Positions 34,275 through 42,911 are shown, counted from the first letter of the stretch. The stretch is 64,000 nucleotides of DNA from Flavobacterium shii (GCF_025847235.1 NZ_JAOZEW010000010.1:124001-188000), one strand, 5' to 3'. Numbers and translations are program-made. The notes: generated by a model not told the origin, from the sequence alone.

Positions 34275-34790
34275 ATGTTAGGATCACAATTATTAGAAAA
34301 TGAATATTCCGGTGGATTTACGACTTATGTTAACGAAGCTGGAGATGTAAATCTTATTGAAGAGTTAGAGATTTCTCTACATGATTTTATCAAGTTTGTT
34401 CAAAATATTCCAATGGATAAATTCGATTATCGTTATGCCGAAGGAAAATGGACTATAAAAGATATCATTCAGCATGTAATCGATACAGAGCGTATTTTTG
34501 CATATAGAGCGTTGCGATTTTCCAGAAATGATAAAACACCATTGCCTGGTTTTGAAGAAAATGATTATGCTAATAATACAAATTCCAATGGTAGAAGTAT
34601 TCAGGATTTATTGACAGAATTCTCGGCTATGAGACATTCAAATTTATTGTTTTATAAAAGTTTGTCAGAGGAGCAACTTAAAAGAATCGGTACTGCTTCT
34701 AATAATCAAATATCTGTTCGTGCTTTAGGTTTTGTTATTATTGGTCACCAAAAACATCATCAGAAAGTTTTTCAAGAAAGATATTTGTAG
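34275..34790 (+). CDS. DinB-fold protein
   Basis: A 171-residue helical-bundle protein with the metal-site pattern of the DinB superfamily: DIIQHVIDTERIFAYRALRF (His ~68) and IIGHQKHHQKVFQERY (His near 157-161). AEGKWTIKDIIQHV is the classic start of helix 2 in bacterial DinB/YfiT proteins. Members include metal-dependent thiol transferases and stress-induced proteins; the reaction here is unknown. It starts 10 bases after PEP carboxylase, followed by a strong terminator, so the two form one transcription unit. Confidence 0.88.
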   Translation: MLGSQLLENEYSGGFTTYVNEAGDVNLIEELEISLHDFIKFVQNIPMDKFDYRYAEGKWTIKDIIQHVIDTERIFAYRALRFSRNDKTPLPGFEENDYANNTNSNGRSIQDLLTEFSAMRHSNLLFYKSLSEEQLKRIGTASNNQISVRALGFVIIGHQKHHQKVFQERYL

Positions 34791-34818
34791 TTTTTTAAGA
34801 GCTACATTATAAATTAAG

Positions 34819-34854
34819 AATCCTGTGAAATGCTATTTCACAGGATTTTTTTTT
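34819..34854 (+). terminator. Terminator after the ppc-DinB unit
   Basis: AATCCTGTGAAAT-GCT-ATTTCACAGGATT forms a perfect 13-bp stem followed by eight Ts. Confidence 0.93.
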
Positions 34855-34906
34855 GAAGCTATTCCTGCTATTCACTGTATCTTTTTATTTTTAAAGGAAA
34901 AATAAA

Positions 34907-34932
34907 AAGGATGCCGTTCCTATCAGGGCTAA
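34907..34932. repeat. Short intergenic repeat, copy 2 of 2
   Basis: AAGGATGCCGTTCCTATCAG plus GGCTAA is the partner of 12542-12567, with three differences. Confidence 0.6.
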
Positions 34933-34985
34933 GGATTATCTTAGTTTTTAAAAGATTTTGTGATTAAAATTTCGATTTTGTCCTG

Positions 34986-35066
34986 CTGAGGCGGAGCCGA
35001 AGGACAATTGCAATTTGGCTTTTTTATTGATACGTGAGCAGCTTGTATCCTTCGACTCCGCCTCAG
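34986..35066. repeat. Inverted GC-rich repeat before the recQ 3' end
   Basis: CTGAGGCGGAGCCGAAGGA (34986-35004) faces TCCTTCGACTCCGCCTCAG (35048-35066) with 18 of 19 matching. The GC content is far above the surrounding DNA. The string TCCTTCGACTCCGC-CTCAGG is one I recognise as a recurrent intergenic repeat in Flavobacterium genomes. Confidence 0.8.
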
Positions 35067-35124
35067 GAAGACAGTCTCTTGAAAGAATACACATGATATG
35101 GACTTTACTAAATTATAATATTTT

Positions 35125-37236
35125 TTAATAATTCTTCTCAATAACAGCAAGTCCTAAGCGAATTTTGTCATAAGATATTTGTTCTTCAAAGTAATCATAG
35201 TAAGCTTTTAGTGTTTCTGGATTTTCAAGTTTCTTTTGAGCATCTTTTATCTTGAAAATTTCAGCATCAGAAACATAATCGGATAAATCAATGTCATGAC
35301 CGTCGACATATAGCTTGGCTAAGTGTGATGCAATTGTCGAAATTCCTAGTTTTCTTTTTGCGGCAATAGCTTCTATTGTGATTCCTTCCTGGAATAATTC
35401 CAAGGTAACTTTGTAGGTGCTACTTTCTTTTTTTACTTTTACTTTAGGAGTGTTTTTGTTTTTATGAAATTCAATTATGGCATTGATAAAATCCGAACCG
35501 TATTTTTCCAGCTTGGCTTTTCCGACTCCATCAATTGCAATAAGCTCCTCATCACTCATCGGGCGTAATGTTTCCATTTGTTTTAAAACGGCATCACTAA
35601 AAATTACATAAGCAGGCACTTCCTCTTCTTTTGATATTTTGTATCGTAATTGGCGAAGGATTTCAAATAGAGAATTTGGTTTTGTCTTAGTGGCTTTTTC
35701 TTGTATTTCGGTTTTTTCAATTGTTTTCTTAACAACAGTTGTAAGCTTTACTTTTTCACCTTCGAACAAAACTTTTTTTGCAAAAGGAGTCAATAAAATT
35801 TTGTTATGCTGATGAAATGCAATTTCGCAATAGCCTAAATTTATTAACTGGATTAAATATTGATTCCAATCATACCAGGAAATATCGGCACCAATTCCGT
35901 AGGTTTTTAAATTCTGATATTCATGTTCGTATATGTGAGCATTTTTAGAACCTTTAAGAAAATCTACAATTACAGGTAGCGTTTCTTTTTCTTGCAATCG
36001 GGTAATAGCCGATAATGCTTTTTGTGCAATGACGGTTCCGTCAAAAAATCTTGGGGGATTTTTGCAAATATCACAATTTCCGCAATTTTCGGTTACTAAT
36101 TCGCCAAAATAAGACAGTAATATTTTTCTGCGACAGCTCAGAGCATCCGCATATTGTTTCATTCGTTCTAATTTTGCAAGCTGTACTTCGGCGTTTAAAC
36201 CTTCAGAAGCAAATTTTTGTAATTGAATAACATCGCTGTAACTTTCGAATAAAATTGTTTCTGATGGTAATCCATCGCGACCCGCTCTTCCAATTTCCTG
36301 ATAATATCCTTCGATATTTTTAGGCAAATTGTAATGAATTACCCAACGAACATTCGATTTATCAATCCCCATTCCGAATGCAATTGTTGCGCAAACCACT
36401 TGACAATCATCATTTATAAAATCATCCTGAGTTCTAGAGCGCAGTTTACTATCAAGACCAGCGTGATATGCTTTGGCATTAATTCCTTTCTTTTGTAATT
36501 TTCCGGCTAGTTCTTCGGTTGTTTTTCTGCTTAAGCAATAAACAATTCCAGATTCATCGGGTTTGGTTTCGATAAAATCTATTATTTGCTTTACTCTGTC
36601 CAGAGCAGGGCGTACTTCCAGGCTTAAATTTTTTCTATCAAATGAGGCAACAACAGTTTTTGGGTTGCTTAAATTTAATTGTTTTGTTATATCTGTTCTT
36701 GTTGCTTTATCTGCAGTTGCTGTTAATGCTAAGATTGGAGTAGTGGGGAACCGTTTTTTTAAATATCCTAAGTTTGTGTAAGCCGGACGGAAATCATGAC
36801 CCCAAGCCGAAATACAATGTGCTTCGTCTATCGCTATAAGGCTAACTGTAAGTTGATTAAAAAGAACATCAAGATAGGATAAACTTTCGGGCGCTATATA
36901 AACTAATTTTATGATATTGGTTTTTAAGCTATCCATATAAAATTGCTGTTCTTGCTCTGTTTGACTACTATTTATAAAACAGGCAGCAATTCCATTGGCT
37001 TTTAAGCTATCGACTTGATCTTTCATTAAAGCAATAAGAGGCGAAATCACAACCGTAATTCCGGGTAATAATAATGCAGGCAGTTGAAAACATATCGATT
37101 TTCCACCACCAGTTGGCATTATTGCTAATGTATCCTGTCCAGAAAGTATAGTATTAATGATATCTTCCTGATTGGGTCTGAATTTTTCGAATCCAAAATT
37201 CTCTTTTAGTCCGGCATGTAATATCTCTGACGTCAT
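35125..37236 (-). CDS. recQ: ATP-dependent DNA helicase RecQ
   Basis: A 703-residue 3'-5' DNA helicase. Residues ~1-345 are the two RecA-like lobes with Walker A MPTGGGKSICFQ (Lys46), DEAH box at 137-140 in IAIDEAHCISAWGHDFRPAY, and motif VI QEIGRAGRDGLPSET. A zinc-binding RecQ-Ct segment follows (YADALSCRRKILLSYFGE, CGNCDICKNPP), then a winged helix, an HRDC domain (~515-590, PMSDEELIAIDGVGKAKLEK) and a C-terminal helix-turn-helix (~605-665, GITIEAIAAKRKLGISTIAS). Length fits long RecQ forms. It is preceded by the terminator of the acidic-protein operon, so it needs its own promoter. Confidence 0.96.
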   Translation of the reverse strand: MTSEILHAGLKENFGFEKFRPNQEDIINTILSGQDTLAIMPTGGGKSICFQLPALLLPGITVVISPLIALMKDQVDSLKANGIAACFINSSQTEQEQQFYMDSLKTNIIKLVYIAPESLSYLDVLFNQLTVSLIAIDEAHCISAWGHDFRPAYTNLGYLKKRFPTTPILALTATADKATRTDITKQLNLSNPKTVVASFDRKNLSLEVRPALDRVKQIIDFIETKPDESGIVYCLSRKTTEELAGKLQKKGINAKAYHAGLDSKLRSRTQDDFINDDCQVVCATIAFGMGIDKSNVRWVIHYNLPKNIEGYYQEIGRAGRDGLPSETILFESYSDVIQLQKFASEGLNAEVQLAKLERMKQYADALSCRRKILLSYFGELVTENCGNCDICKNPPRFFDGTVIAQKALSAITRLQEKETLPVIVDFLKGSKNAHIYEHEYQNLKTYGIGADISWYDWNQYLIQLINLGYCEIAFHQHNKILLTPFAKKVLFEGEKVKLTTVVKKTIEKTEIQEKATKTKPNSLFEILRQLRYKISKEEEVPAYVIFSDAVLKQMETLRPMSDEELIAIDGVGKAKLEKYGSDFINAIIEFHKNKNTPKVKVKKESSTYKVTLELFQEGITIEAIAAKRKLGISTIASHLAKLYVDGHDIDLSDYVSDAEIFKIKDAQKKLENPETLKAYYDYFEEQISYDKIRLGLAVIEKNY

Positions 37237-37270
37237 CGACTTTTATTTTTGTAGGTAATTTACTAAATAA

Positions 37271-37300
37271 AAAAGGAACTCATGTACGAGTTCCTTTTTT
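37271..37300 (-). terminator. Terminator of the deoxyhypusine-synthase-like / acidic-protein operon
   Basis: AAAAGGAACTC-ATGTAC-GAGTTCCTTTT is symmetrical and works in both directions. It lies 22 bases past the acidic protein stop. Confidence 0.9.
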
Positions 37301-37322
37301 ATTTTGATATGTTTCAGATTAA

Positions 37323-37727
37323 TTAATCTTCATCATCTTCGTCATCATCCTCATCGGCGATGTCTTTATCACGGTCTTCATCTTCATCGTCTCCGTCAAG
37401 ATCCGGCTTGTCTAAATTTTCATCTTCATCGTCTTCATCGTCTGCTTCATCGTCTAAATCAAGACCTTTTATTGGCTCGATTGTATCAACGTCAGCATCG
37501 ATTTCGTCATCTTCATCGTAATTTTCAATTCTATCAGCAAGTTTGGTACTAATTTTCACTAAATATATAGTGTCTTCTGTACGTACTTCTACAGCTTCTA
37601 TCAATTCGTTTTTAGCGTTTCTAAAACGGATAACATCCGAATCATCATAACCGTCAGGAAATTTCTCAACTAGTAAGTTTAAAATTTCATTAGTAAGTTT
37701 AGCGTAATCAACTATTACTCTTTTCAT
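37323..37727 (-). CDS. Small protein with highly acidic Asp/Glu tail
   Basis: A 134-residue protein. Residues 1-68 are an ordinary folded segment (VIVDYAKLTNEILNLLVEKF, VRTEDTIYLVKISTKLADRI), while residues ~70-134 are almost only Asp, Glu and a few Lys or Leu (DDEADDEDDEDENLDKPD, ending EDDDEDDED). Homologues are common in Bacteroidota and are sometimes labelled DNA primase without evidence; I see no primase motif. The tail could bind cations or basic proteins, or mimic DNA. It starts 9 bases after the deoxyhypusine-synthase-like gene and so is translated from the same mRNA. Confidence 0.82.
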   Translation of the reverse strand: MKRVIVDYAKLTNEILNLLVEKFPDGYDDSDVIRFRNAKNELIEAVEVRTEDTIYLVKISTKLADRIENYDEDDEIDADVDTIEPIKGLDLDDEADDEDDEDENLDKPDLDGDDEDEDRDKDIADEDDDEDDED

Positions 37728-37736
37728 AAAGTTATT

Positions 37737-38705
37737 CTATAAATCTAATAAATATGCAAAAATTAACGGTGCTACAATGGTAGCGTCTGACTCTATAATA
37801 AATTTTGGAGTTTTAATATCTAATTTACCCCAAGTAATTTTTTCATTAGGTACAGCTCCAGAATATGAACCATAACTGGTTGTTGAATCTGAAATTTGGC
37901 AGAAATAGCTCCAAAACGGAATATCATGCATTTCCATATCCTGATACAACATTGGTACAACACAAATTGGGAAATCTCCAGCAATACCACCACCAATTTG
38001 GAAAAATCCAATTCCGTTAGTGCTATTTTTAGGGTACCAATCTGATAAGAAAACCATATATTCGATTCCAGATTTCATCGTAGATGCTTTTAAGTCACCT
38101 TTGATTACGTATGAAGCAAAAATATTCCCCATTGTACTATCTTCCCATCCTGGTACAATAATAGGTAAATTTTTCTCTGCTGCAGCATACATCCAGCTAT
38201 CTTTTAAGTCAATTTCATAATATTCTTCCAATACACCAGAAAGTAACATTTTGTACATGAATTCATGTGGAAAATAACGCTCTCCTTTATCATCTGCATC
38301 TTTCCATATTTTGTAGATATGTTTTTGTAAACGACGGAATGCTTCATGCTCAGGAATACAAGTATCTGTAACTCTGTTTAATCCTCTTTCTAATAAAGCC
38401 CATTCATCTTCTGGAGTTAAATCACGATAGTTAGGCACTCTTTCGTAGTGAGAGTGTGCTACTAGATTCATGATATCTTCTTCAAGATTTGCTCCTGTAC
38501 ATGAAATGATCTGAACTTTATCCTGACGGATTATTTCAGCAAAAATCTTTCCAATTTCGGCAGTACTCATTGCTCCAGCCATACTTACCATCATTTTGGC
38601 TCCATTTGCCAATTGTTGTTCGTATGCTTTTGCAGCATCAACTAAAGATGCAGAGTTAAAGTGTAAATAATGTTTTTCAATAAACTGACTAATTGGTCCT
38701 TTCAT
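37737..38705 (-). CDS. Deoxyhypusine-synthase-family protein
   Basis: A 322-residue Rossmann-type enzyme of the deoxyhypusine synthase family. The N-terminal GAKMMVSMAGAMSTAEIGKI, ISCTGANLEEDIMNLVAHSH, VPGWEDSTMGNIFASYVI and the C-terminal ITWGKLDIK (Lys294, the covalent-intermediate lysine in eukaryotic DHS) are clear. The eukaryotic KHH segment after GGG is replaced (QIGGGIAGDFPICVV), so the active site differs. Bacteria lack eIF5A, so hypusination is not expected; related enzymes make homospermidine from putrescine. Arginine decarboxylase lies directly upstream on the same strand (103 bases), supporting a polyamine role by inference. Confidence 0.88.
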   Translation of the reverse strand: MKGPISQFIEKHYLHFNSASLVDAAKAYEQQLANGAKMMVSMAGAMSTAEIGKIFAEIIRQDKVQIISCTGANLEEDIMNLVAHSHYERVPNYRDLTPEDEWALLERGLNRVTDTCIPEHEAFRRLQKHIYKIWKDADDKGERYFPHEFMYKMLLSGVLEEYYEIDLKDSWMYAAAEKNLPIIVPGWEDSTMGNIFASYVIKGDLKASTMKSGIEYMVFLSDWYPKNSTNGIGFFQIGGGIAGDFPICVVPMLYQDMEMHDIPFWSYFCQISDSTTSYGSYSGAVPNEKITWGKLDIKTPKFIIESDATIVAPLIFAYLLDL

Positions 38706-38808
38706 TTTCTTTCTTTTTTTTTTTTGAATTTAAAGGATTTAAAACCTTTAAAGATTGTTATGCAAATTAATAAATTTTATAAATAATTAGTACAATTTGC
38801 GATTTTTT

Positions 38809-40212
38809 TTATTGTTTTTTATTGTACCCCAGGATCTTCAATACTTCATCTGATGTTTGTTCTTCCGAAAAGACTTCGGTTGCCAAAAATCCATTTTCGT
38901 CTCTATCGATCAAAATATGTTTTGGTTGTGGTATTAAACAGTGATGTAATCCTCCATAACCTCCTATTGTTTCCTGATAAGCTCCTGTATTGAAGAAACC
39001 AATATATAAAGGTTTTTCTTTACTATATTTTGGTAAATAAATGGCATTCATATTTTGTTCAGAATTGTAATAATCGTCACTATCACAAGTCAGACCGCCT
39101 AATAGAACCCGCTCATAAGTATCATTCCACCGGTTTACGGCAAGCATAATAAATCGTTTGTTGATTGCCCAAGTGTCAGGTAAAGTGGTTATGAAAGACG
39201 AATCGATCATGTTCCATTTTTCTCTGTCATTTTGTTGTTTTTGGTATAAGATCTGGTAAATAGCTCCACCACTTTCTCCTACAGTAAACGAACCAAATTC
39301 GGTAAAAATATTTGGTACATCTACTTCTGCTTCATCACAGGCAATTTTTATTTGATTGATAATTTCGTCAATCATATATTGGTAATCGTATTCAAAAGCC
39401 AATGAATTTTTAATAGGGAATCCACCTCCAATGTTCAAGCCATCAAGAGAAGGACATTCCTTTTTTAAAGCTACATATACTTTGATACATTTTACTAATT
39501 CATTCCAGTAATAGGCATTGTCATTGATACCGGTATTAATAAAAAAGTGCAACATTTTTAGTTCCAGATTTTTATTTTCCTTAATCTCTTTTTTGTAAAA
39601 AGGGACAATGTTTTTGTATCCAATTCCTAATCTCGAAGTATAGAACTCAAATTTTGGTTCTTCTTCGGCAGCAATACGGATTCCGATTTTGAATTTTCCT
39701 TTTATTTCTGCTTGAAGCAAATCAAGTTCTTCAAAATTATCAATGATCGGAATGGTGTTTTTATGACCATTATTTATAAGTCTCGCAATATTAGTAACAT
39801 ATTGGTCTCTCTTGAAACCGTTACATATAATGTGAGTGTTTTTGTTGATTTTACCATTTTCCAATAAATTCTCAGCGATATTGATATCAAAGGCCGAAGA
39901 AGTTTCTATATGGATATTGTTTTTGAAAGCTTCATTCATGATAAACTCAAAATGCGAACTTTTAGTACAATAGCAGTAATAGTATTTTGCTTCGTATTTA
40001 TTTTTTTCCATCGATTTTCTAAACCAACTTTTTGCTTTGTTGATATTATTAGAAATTTGAGGCAAATAAGTAAATTTTAATGGCGTACCATATTTTTCTA
40101 CCAATTTCATCAAATCGATGTTGTGGAATTGAAGGTTGTCTTTGTTTAAAGTAAATTCCTCTTGAGGAAAGTAATATGTTTGATTTATTAAATCAGAATA
40201 TTTTGTATTCAT
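38809..40212 (-). CDS. speA: Arginine decarboxylase (short, PLP fold III)
   Basis: A 467-residue PLP enzyme of the alanine-racemase-like fold that decarboxylates arginine to agmatine, the entry to polyamines. The PLP lysine is probably Lys84 in YYYCYCTKSSHFEF. IETSSAFDINIAENLLENGK, LGIGYKNIVPFY, DGLNIGGGFPIKNSLAFEYD (phosphate loop) and IFTEFGSFTVGESGG follow. It is much shorter than the ~630-residue E. coli SpeA and matches the Bacteroidota form; activity on ornithine or carboxynorspermidine is a weaker alternative. It is preceded by a ~240-base leader and followed by the deoxyhypusine-synthase-like gene. Confidence 0.88.
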   Translation of the reverse strand: MNTKYSDLINQTYYFPQEEFTLNKDNLQFHNIDLMKLVEKYGTPLKFTYLPQISNNINKAKSWFRKSMEKNKYEAKYYYCYCTKSSHFEFIMNEAFKNNIHIETSSAFDINIAENLLENGKINKNTHIICNGFKRDQYVTNIARLINNGHKNTIPIIDNFEELDLLQAEIKGKFKIGIRIAAEEEPKFEFYTSRLGIGYKNIVPFYKKEIKENKNLELKMLHFFINTGINDNAYYWNELVKCIKVYVALKKECPSLDGLNIGGGFPIKNSLAFEYDYQYMIDEIINQIKIACDEAEVDVPNIFTEFGSFTVGESGGAIYQILYQKQQNDREKWNMIDSSFITTLPDTWAINKRFIMLAVNRWNDTYERVLLGGLTCDSDDYYNSEQNMNAIYLPKYSKEKPLYIGFFNTGAYQETIGGYGGLHHCLIPQPKHILIDRDENGFLATEVFSEEQTSDEVLKILGYNKKQ

Positions 40213-40446
40213 TGTGGATATGAGTATTTTAAATTAAATTAGTGGTAAACAATAAAATAATCTAAAATTCAAACCCGAATATTTGCAAACACGATTTGTA
40301 GTTTCTCGTGCTCCGCTTTTGTACATTGGAAGATATCAAAACAAAAGTTTCCTTTTATATTGTAAAAACGGTTCAATATCCTCAAAAATGAAGTATTGAC
40401 CAGCTTCTTGAACGAACTGAATTGTTTCTGTTTTTGATTTTTTTTC
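40213..40446 (-). other. Long untranslated leader of speA
   Basis: If the TACATTTG box at 40453-40460 is used, the speA mRNA has a leader of about 235 bases. Three reading frames contain short stretches, including one reading TIQFVQEAGQYFIFEDIEPF before a stop near the middle of the leader. No known riboswitch was recognised. Confidence 0.4.
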
Positions 40447-40452
40447 ACGCTG

Positions 40453-40460
40453 CAAATGTA
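40453..40460 (-). promoter_or_regulatory. -7 box for speA
   Basis: TACATTTG on the minus strand, between aroB and speA, in an otherwise AT-rich stretch. Confidence 0.5.
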
Positions 40461-40506
40461 AAAAATATTATATACGTAAAGCAAAGCTTTTTTATTAAAA
40501 AAAACG

Positions 40507-41574
40507 TTAAGATTTGTAATCTTGAAAGGCCTCAAGAATTAATTCATTTTCAACCGATTGATTGATTTTTATTTTCCCGATTCCTTCTATTAGTGCGAAC
40601 TGTATTAAACCATACTCATTTTTTTTATCATGAATAAGTAATTCTAATATTGGCTCGATATCATTCTCTTCTATAATTACGTCATCATAAATTGATTTTA
40701 TAGCCGATTTTATCTGTGCATACTCCTCTTTTGTAAGCAGGTTTTTATGCAATGAAATGTAACTTTCAAGAATCATACCAATAGCAATTGCTTCACCGTG
40801 TAGTAATGTTTTCTTGTTTTCATTTTCCAAAAAGTAACTTTCGATAGCGTGACCTAATGTATGTCCGAAATTCAATGCTTTACGAATATGTTTTTCGGTA
40901 GGATCCTGCATTACAATTTCATTTTTTATTTCGACCGAGCGATAGATTAATTCGTCAAGATCGGCAAAGTCTATTGCTTTTAGATCCAAAAACTTCTCCC
41001 AATAGGCTGCATCATATATTAACCCGTGTTTCAACATTTCGGCTAGACCGGAACGCATTTCGCTTTGGGATAAAGTTTCAAGATATTGTGTATCTATTAA
41101 TACCATTTTTGGCACATTAATAACACCGATTTGGTTTTTTAAATTACCTAAATCTACACCATTTTTTCCTCCTACAGATGCATCGACCATCGATAATAAA
41201 GTAGTTGGTATATGTATAAAATCAACTCCACGTTTAAATGTAGAAGCTACGAAACCACCTAAATCGGTAACAACACCACCACCAAGGTTGATAATCAATG
41301 TTTTTCTATCGGCACCAAGTTCTGTTAAAACCTTCCATATTTCGATACAAGTTTCAATGTTTTTATTGATTTCTCCCGATTCAAACTCGATAATTTCTAT
41401 TGTAAGATCGGTTTCTAATAAAGGTAAAAATTTAGGTAAACAATATTCATTTGTATCAGTATCAACAACAATGAACAAATTTGAATACTTATTTTCCTTT
41501 AAATGATTATTTAAAGCTTCGTATGCATTTTGGTTAAAATGAATAGGATAATTATTGGCGTGAATTGATTGCAT
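40507..41574 (-). CDS. aroB: 3-Dehydroquinate synthase
   Basis: A 355-residue enzyme that cyclises DAHP to 3-dehydroquinate in the shikimate pathway, using NAD and zinc. I choose the ATG at 41574 (MQSIHANNYPIHFNQ); a TTG at 41601 would add nine residues. NLGGGVVTDLGGFVASTFKR, IPTTLLSMVDASVGGKNGVD, ALNFGHTLGHAIESYF and LLHGEAIAIGMILESY contain the NAD loop, the catalytic Lys and Asn and the zinc His and Glu ligands. It is divergent from proline dehydrogenase and upstream of speA on the same strand. Confidence 0.96.
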   Translation of the reverse strand: MQSIHANNYPIHFNQNAYEALNNHLKENKYSNLFIVVDTDTNEYCLPKFLPLLETDLTIEIIEFESGEINKNIETCIEIWKVLTELGADRKTLIINLGGGVVTDLGGFVASTFKRGVDFIHIPTTLLSMVDASVGGKNGVDLGNLKNQIGVINVPKMVLIDTQYLETLSQSEMRSGLAEMLKHGLIYDAAYWEKFLDLKAIDFADLDELIYRSVEIKNEIVMQDPTEKHIRKALNFGHTLGHAIESYFLENENKKTLLHGEAIAIGMILESYISLHKNLLTKEEYAQIKSAIKSIYDDVIIEENDIEPILELLIHDKKNEYGLIQFALIEGIGKIKINQSVENELILEAFQDYKS

Positions 41575-41640
41575 GTCTTCTATGGTTAATTGAAAGCGCA
41601 AAATAAGGCATTTTTAACTAAATAATATTCAAACTCTGTC

Positions 41641-41648
41641 TATATTTG
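41641..41648 (+). promoter_or_regulatory. -7 box for proline dehydrogenase
   Basis: TATATTTG lies 19 bases before the start codon. Confidence 0.6.
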
Positions 41649-41667
41649 CACAAAAAAATCCCTAATA

Positions 41668-42834
41668 ATGGAAAAAATATTCAATAACACACAAGTTGCA
41701 TTTTCGTTAAAAAGTGATACAGAACTTGAACGAGCTTATTTTCTTTTTAAAATGATTGCCAATCAGCCTTTAGTTCGTATTGGAACAGCGGTTACAAACT
41801 TTGCTTTGAAAGCAAATTTACCAGTTGAAAAATTAATTCGTGCCACTGTTTTCGACCATTTTTGTGGTGGTGTAAATGAGAACGATTGTATTTCTGTTGT
41901 TGACAAAATGTACACCAAAGGTGTTTGTTCAGTATTGGATTATTCGGTAGAAGGAAAAGAAGAAGAAGAGCAATTTGATGCTGCTTTAAAAATGACATTA
42001 AAAACAATTGAGTTTGCCAAAGAGCGTGAAGCAATTCCGTTTGCAGTTTTTAAACCAACGGGTTTAGGTCGTTTTGAATTATATGAAAAATTAGGAGAGA
42101 AACAAACTTTAACACCAGCAGAACAAGCAGAGTGGAATAGAGTAGTGGAGCGTTTTGATATTGTATGTAATGAGGCTCATAAAAACGATGTAGCTTTACT
42201 TATTGATGGTGAAGAAAGTTGGATGCAAGATGCAGCCGATGATTTGGTTACCGATATGATGCGCAAATACAACAAAGAAAAAACAATTATATTTAATACA
42301 TTACAAATGTACCGTTGGGATCGTTTGGATTATTTAAAAAAATTGCATGAACAAGCAAAAACAGAAGGTTTTTTCATAGGTATGAAACTGGTTCGTGGTG
42401 CTTATATGGAGAAAGAAATTAAAAGAGCAGAAGAGAAAAACTATGTTTCTCCAATTTGTGTTTCTAAAGAAGCTACTGATATTAATTATGATGCAGCAGT
42501 TTTATATATGTTAGACCATTTAGATACGATGTCTATTTTTGCAGGAACACACAATGAGAATAGTTCTTATACTTTGATGGGAATGATGAAGGAGAGAGGT
42601 ATAAAAAATAATGATCACAGAATCTATTTTGGTCAGTTATACGGAATGAGTGATAATATTAGTTATAACCTTGCGGAAAATGGATATAATGTTGCTAAAT
42701 ATTTACCATTTGGACCTGTAAAAGATGTTATGCCTTACCTTATCCGTCGAGCGGAAGAGAACACTTCGGTTGCAGGACAAACTAACAGAGAATTAGAGCT
42801 TTTAAAAACGGAGCGTAAGAGAAGAAAAGGATAA
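41668..42834 (+). CDS. Proline dehydrogenase
   Basis: A 388-residue FAD enzyme that oxidises proline to pyrroline-5-carboxylate and passes electrons to the quinone pool. FIGMKLVRGAYMEKEIKRAE, FAGTHNENSSYTLMG, YFGQLYGMSDNISYNLAE, VAKYLPFGPVKDVMPYLIRR and AEENTSVAGQ are the conserved barrel motifs that bind FAD and proline. It is the monofunctional type, without the P5C dehydrogenase half of proteobacterial PutA. A promoter box precedes it and a terminator follows, so it is probably monocistronic. The electrons would go to the menaquinone made by the men genes here. Confidence 0.95.
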   Translation: MEKIFNNTQVAFSLKSDTELERAYFLFKMIANQPLVRIGTAVTNFALKANLPVEKLIRATVFDHFCGGVNENDCISVVDKMYTKGVCSVLDYSVEGKEEEEQFDAALKMTLKTIEFAKEREAIPFAVFKPTGLGRFELYEKLGEKQTLTPAEQAEWNRVVERFDIVCNEAHKNDVALLIDGEESWMQDAADDLVTDMMRKYNKEKTIIFNTLQMYRWDRLDYLKKLHEQAKTEGFFIGMKLVRGAYMEKEIKRAEEKNYVSPICVSKEATDINYDAAVLYMLDHLDTMSIFAGTHNENSSYTLMGMMKERGIKNNDHRIYFGQLYGMSDNISYNLAENGYNVAKYLPFGPVKDVMPYLIRRAEENTSVAGQTNRELELLKTERKRRKG

Positions 42835-42880
42835 TAGATAAATAGTAAGATATGTACTACTATATATCTCTATAGATATG

Positions 42881-42911
42881 AAAAACTCCAATGAAAAATT
42901 GGAGTTTTTTT
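42881..42911 (+). terminator. Terminator after proline dehydrogenase
   Basis: AAAAACTCCAAT and ATTGGAGTTTTT form a 12-bp stem around GAAAA, followed by Ts. A 60-codon frame that begins inside it is not a gene. Confidence 0.92.

Noticed and set aside
34941..35150. 69-codon minus-strand frame downstream of recQ
   Set aside because: It spans the GC-rich inverted repeat; repeat DNA alone explains it.
37304..37552. His/Leu-rich plus-strand frame of 82 codons
   Set aside because: It is the exact complement of the Asp/Glu-coding tail of the acidic protein; the His-rich composition is what antisense of GAT/GAA runs gives.
37323..37727. DNA primase label sometimes given to this acidic protein family
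   Set aside because: No primase, Toprim or zinc motif is present; the name seems to be a carried-over annotation error.
40269..40535. 88-codon minus-strand frame between aroB and speA
   Set aside because: It overlaps the end of aroB, a promoter box lies inside it, and the sequence has no conserved pattern. A different frame of the same DNA looks at least as protein-like, so neither is called.
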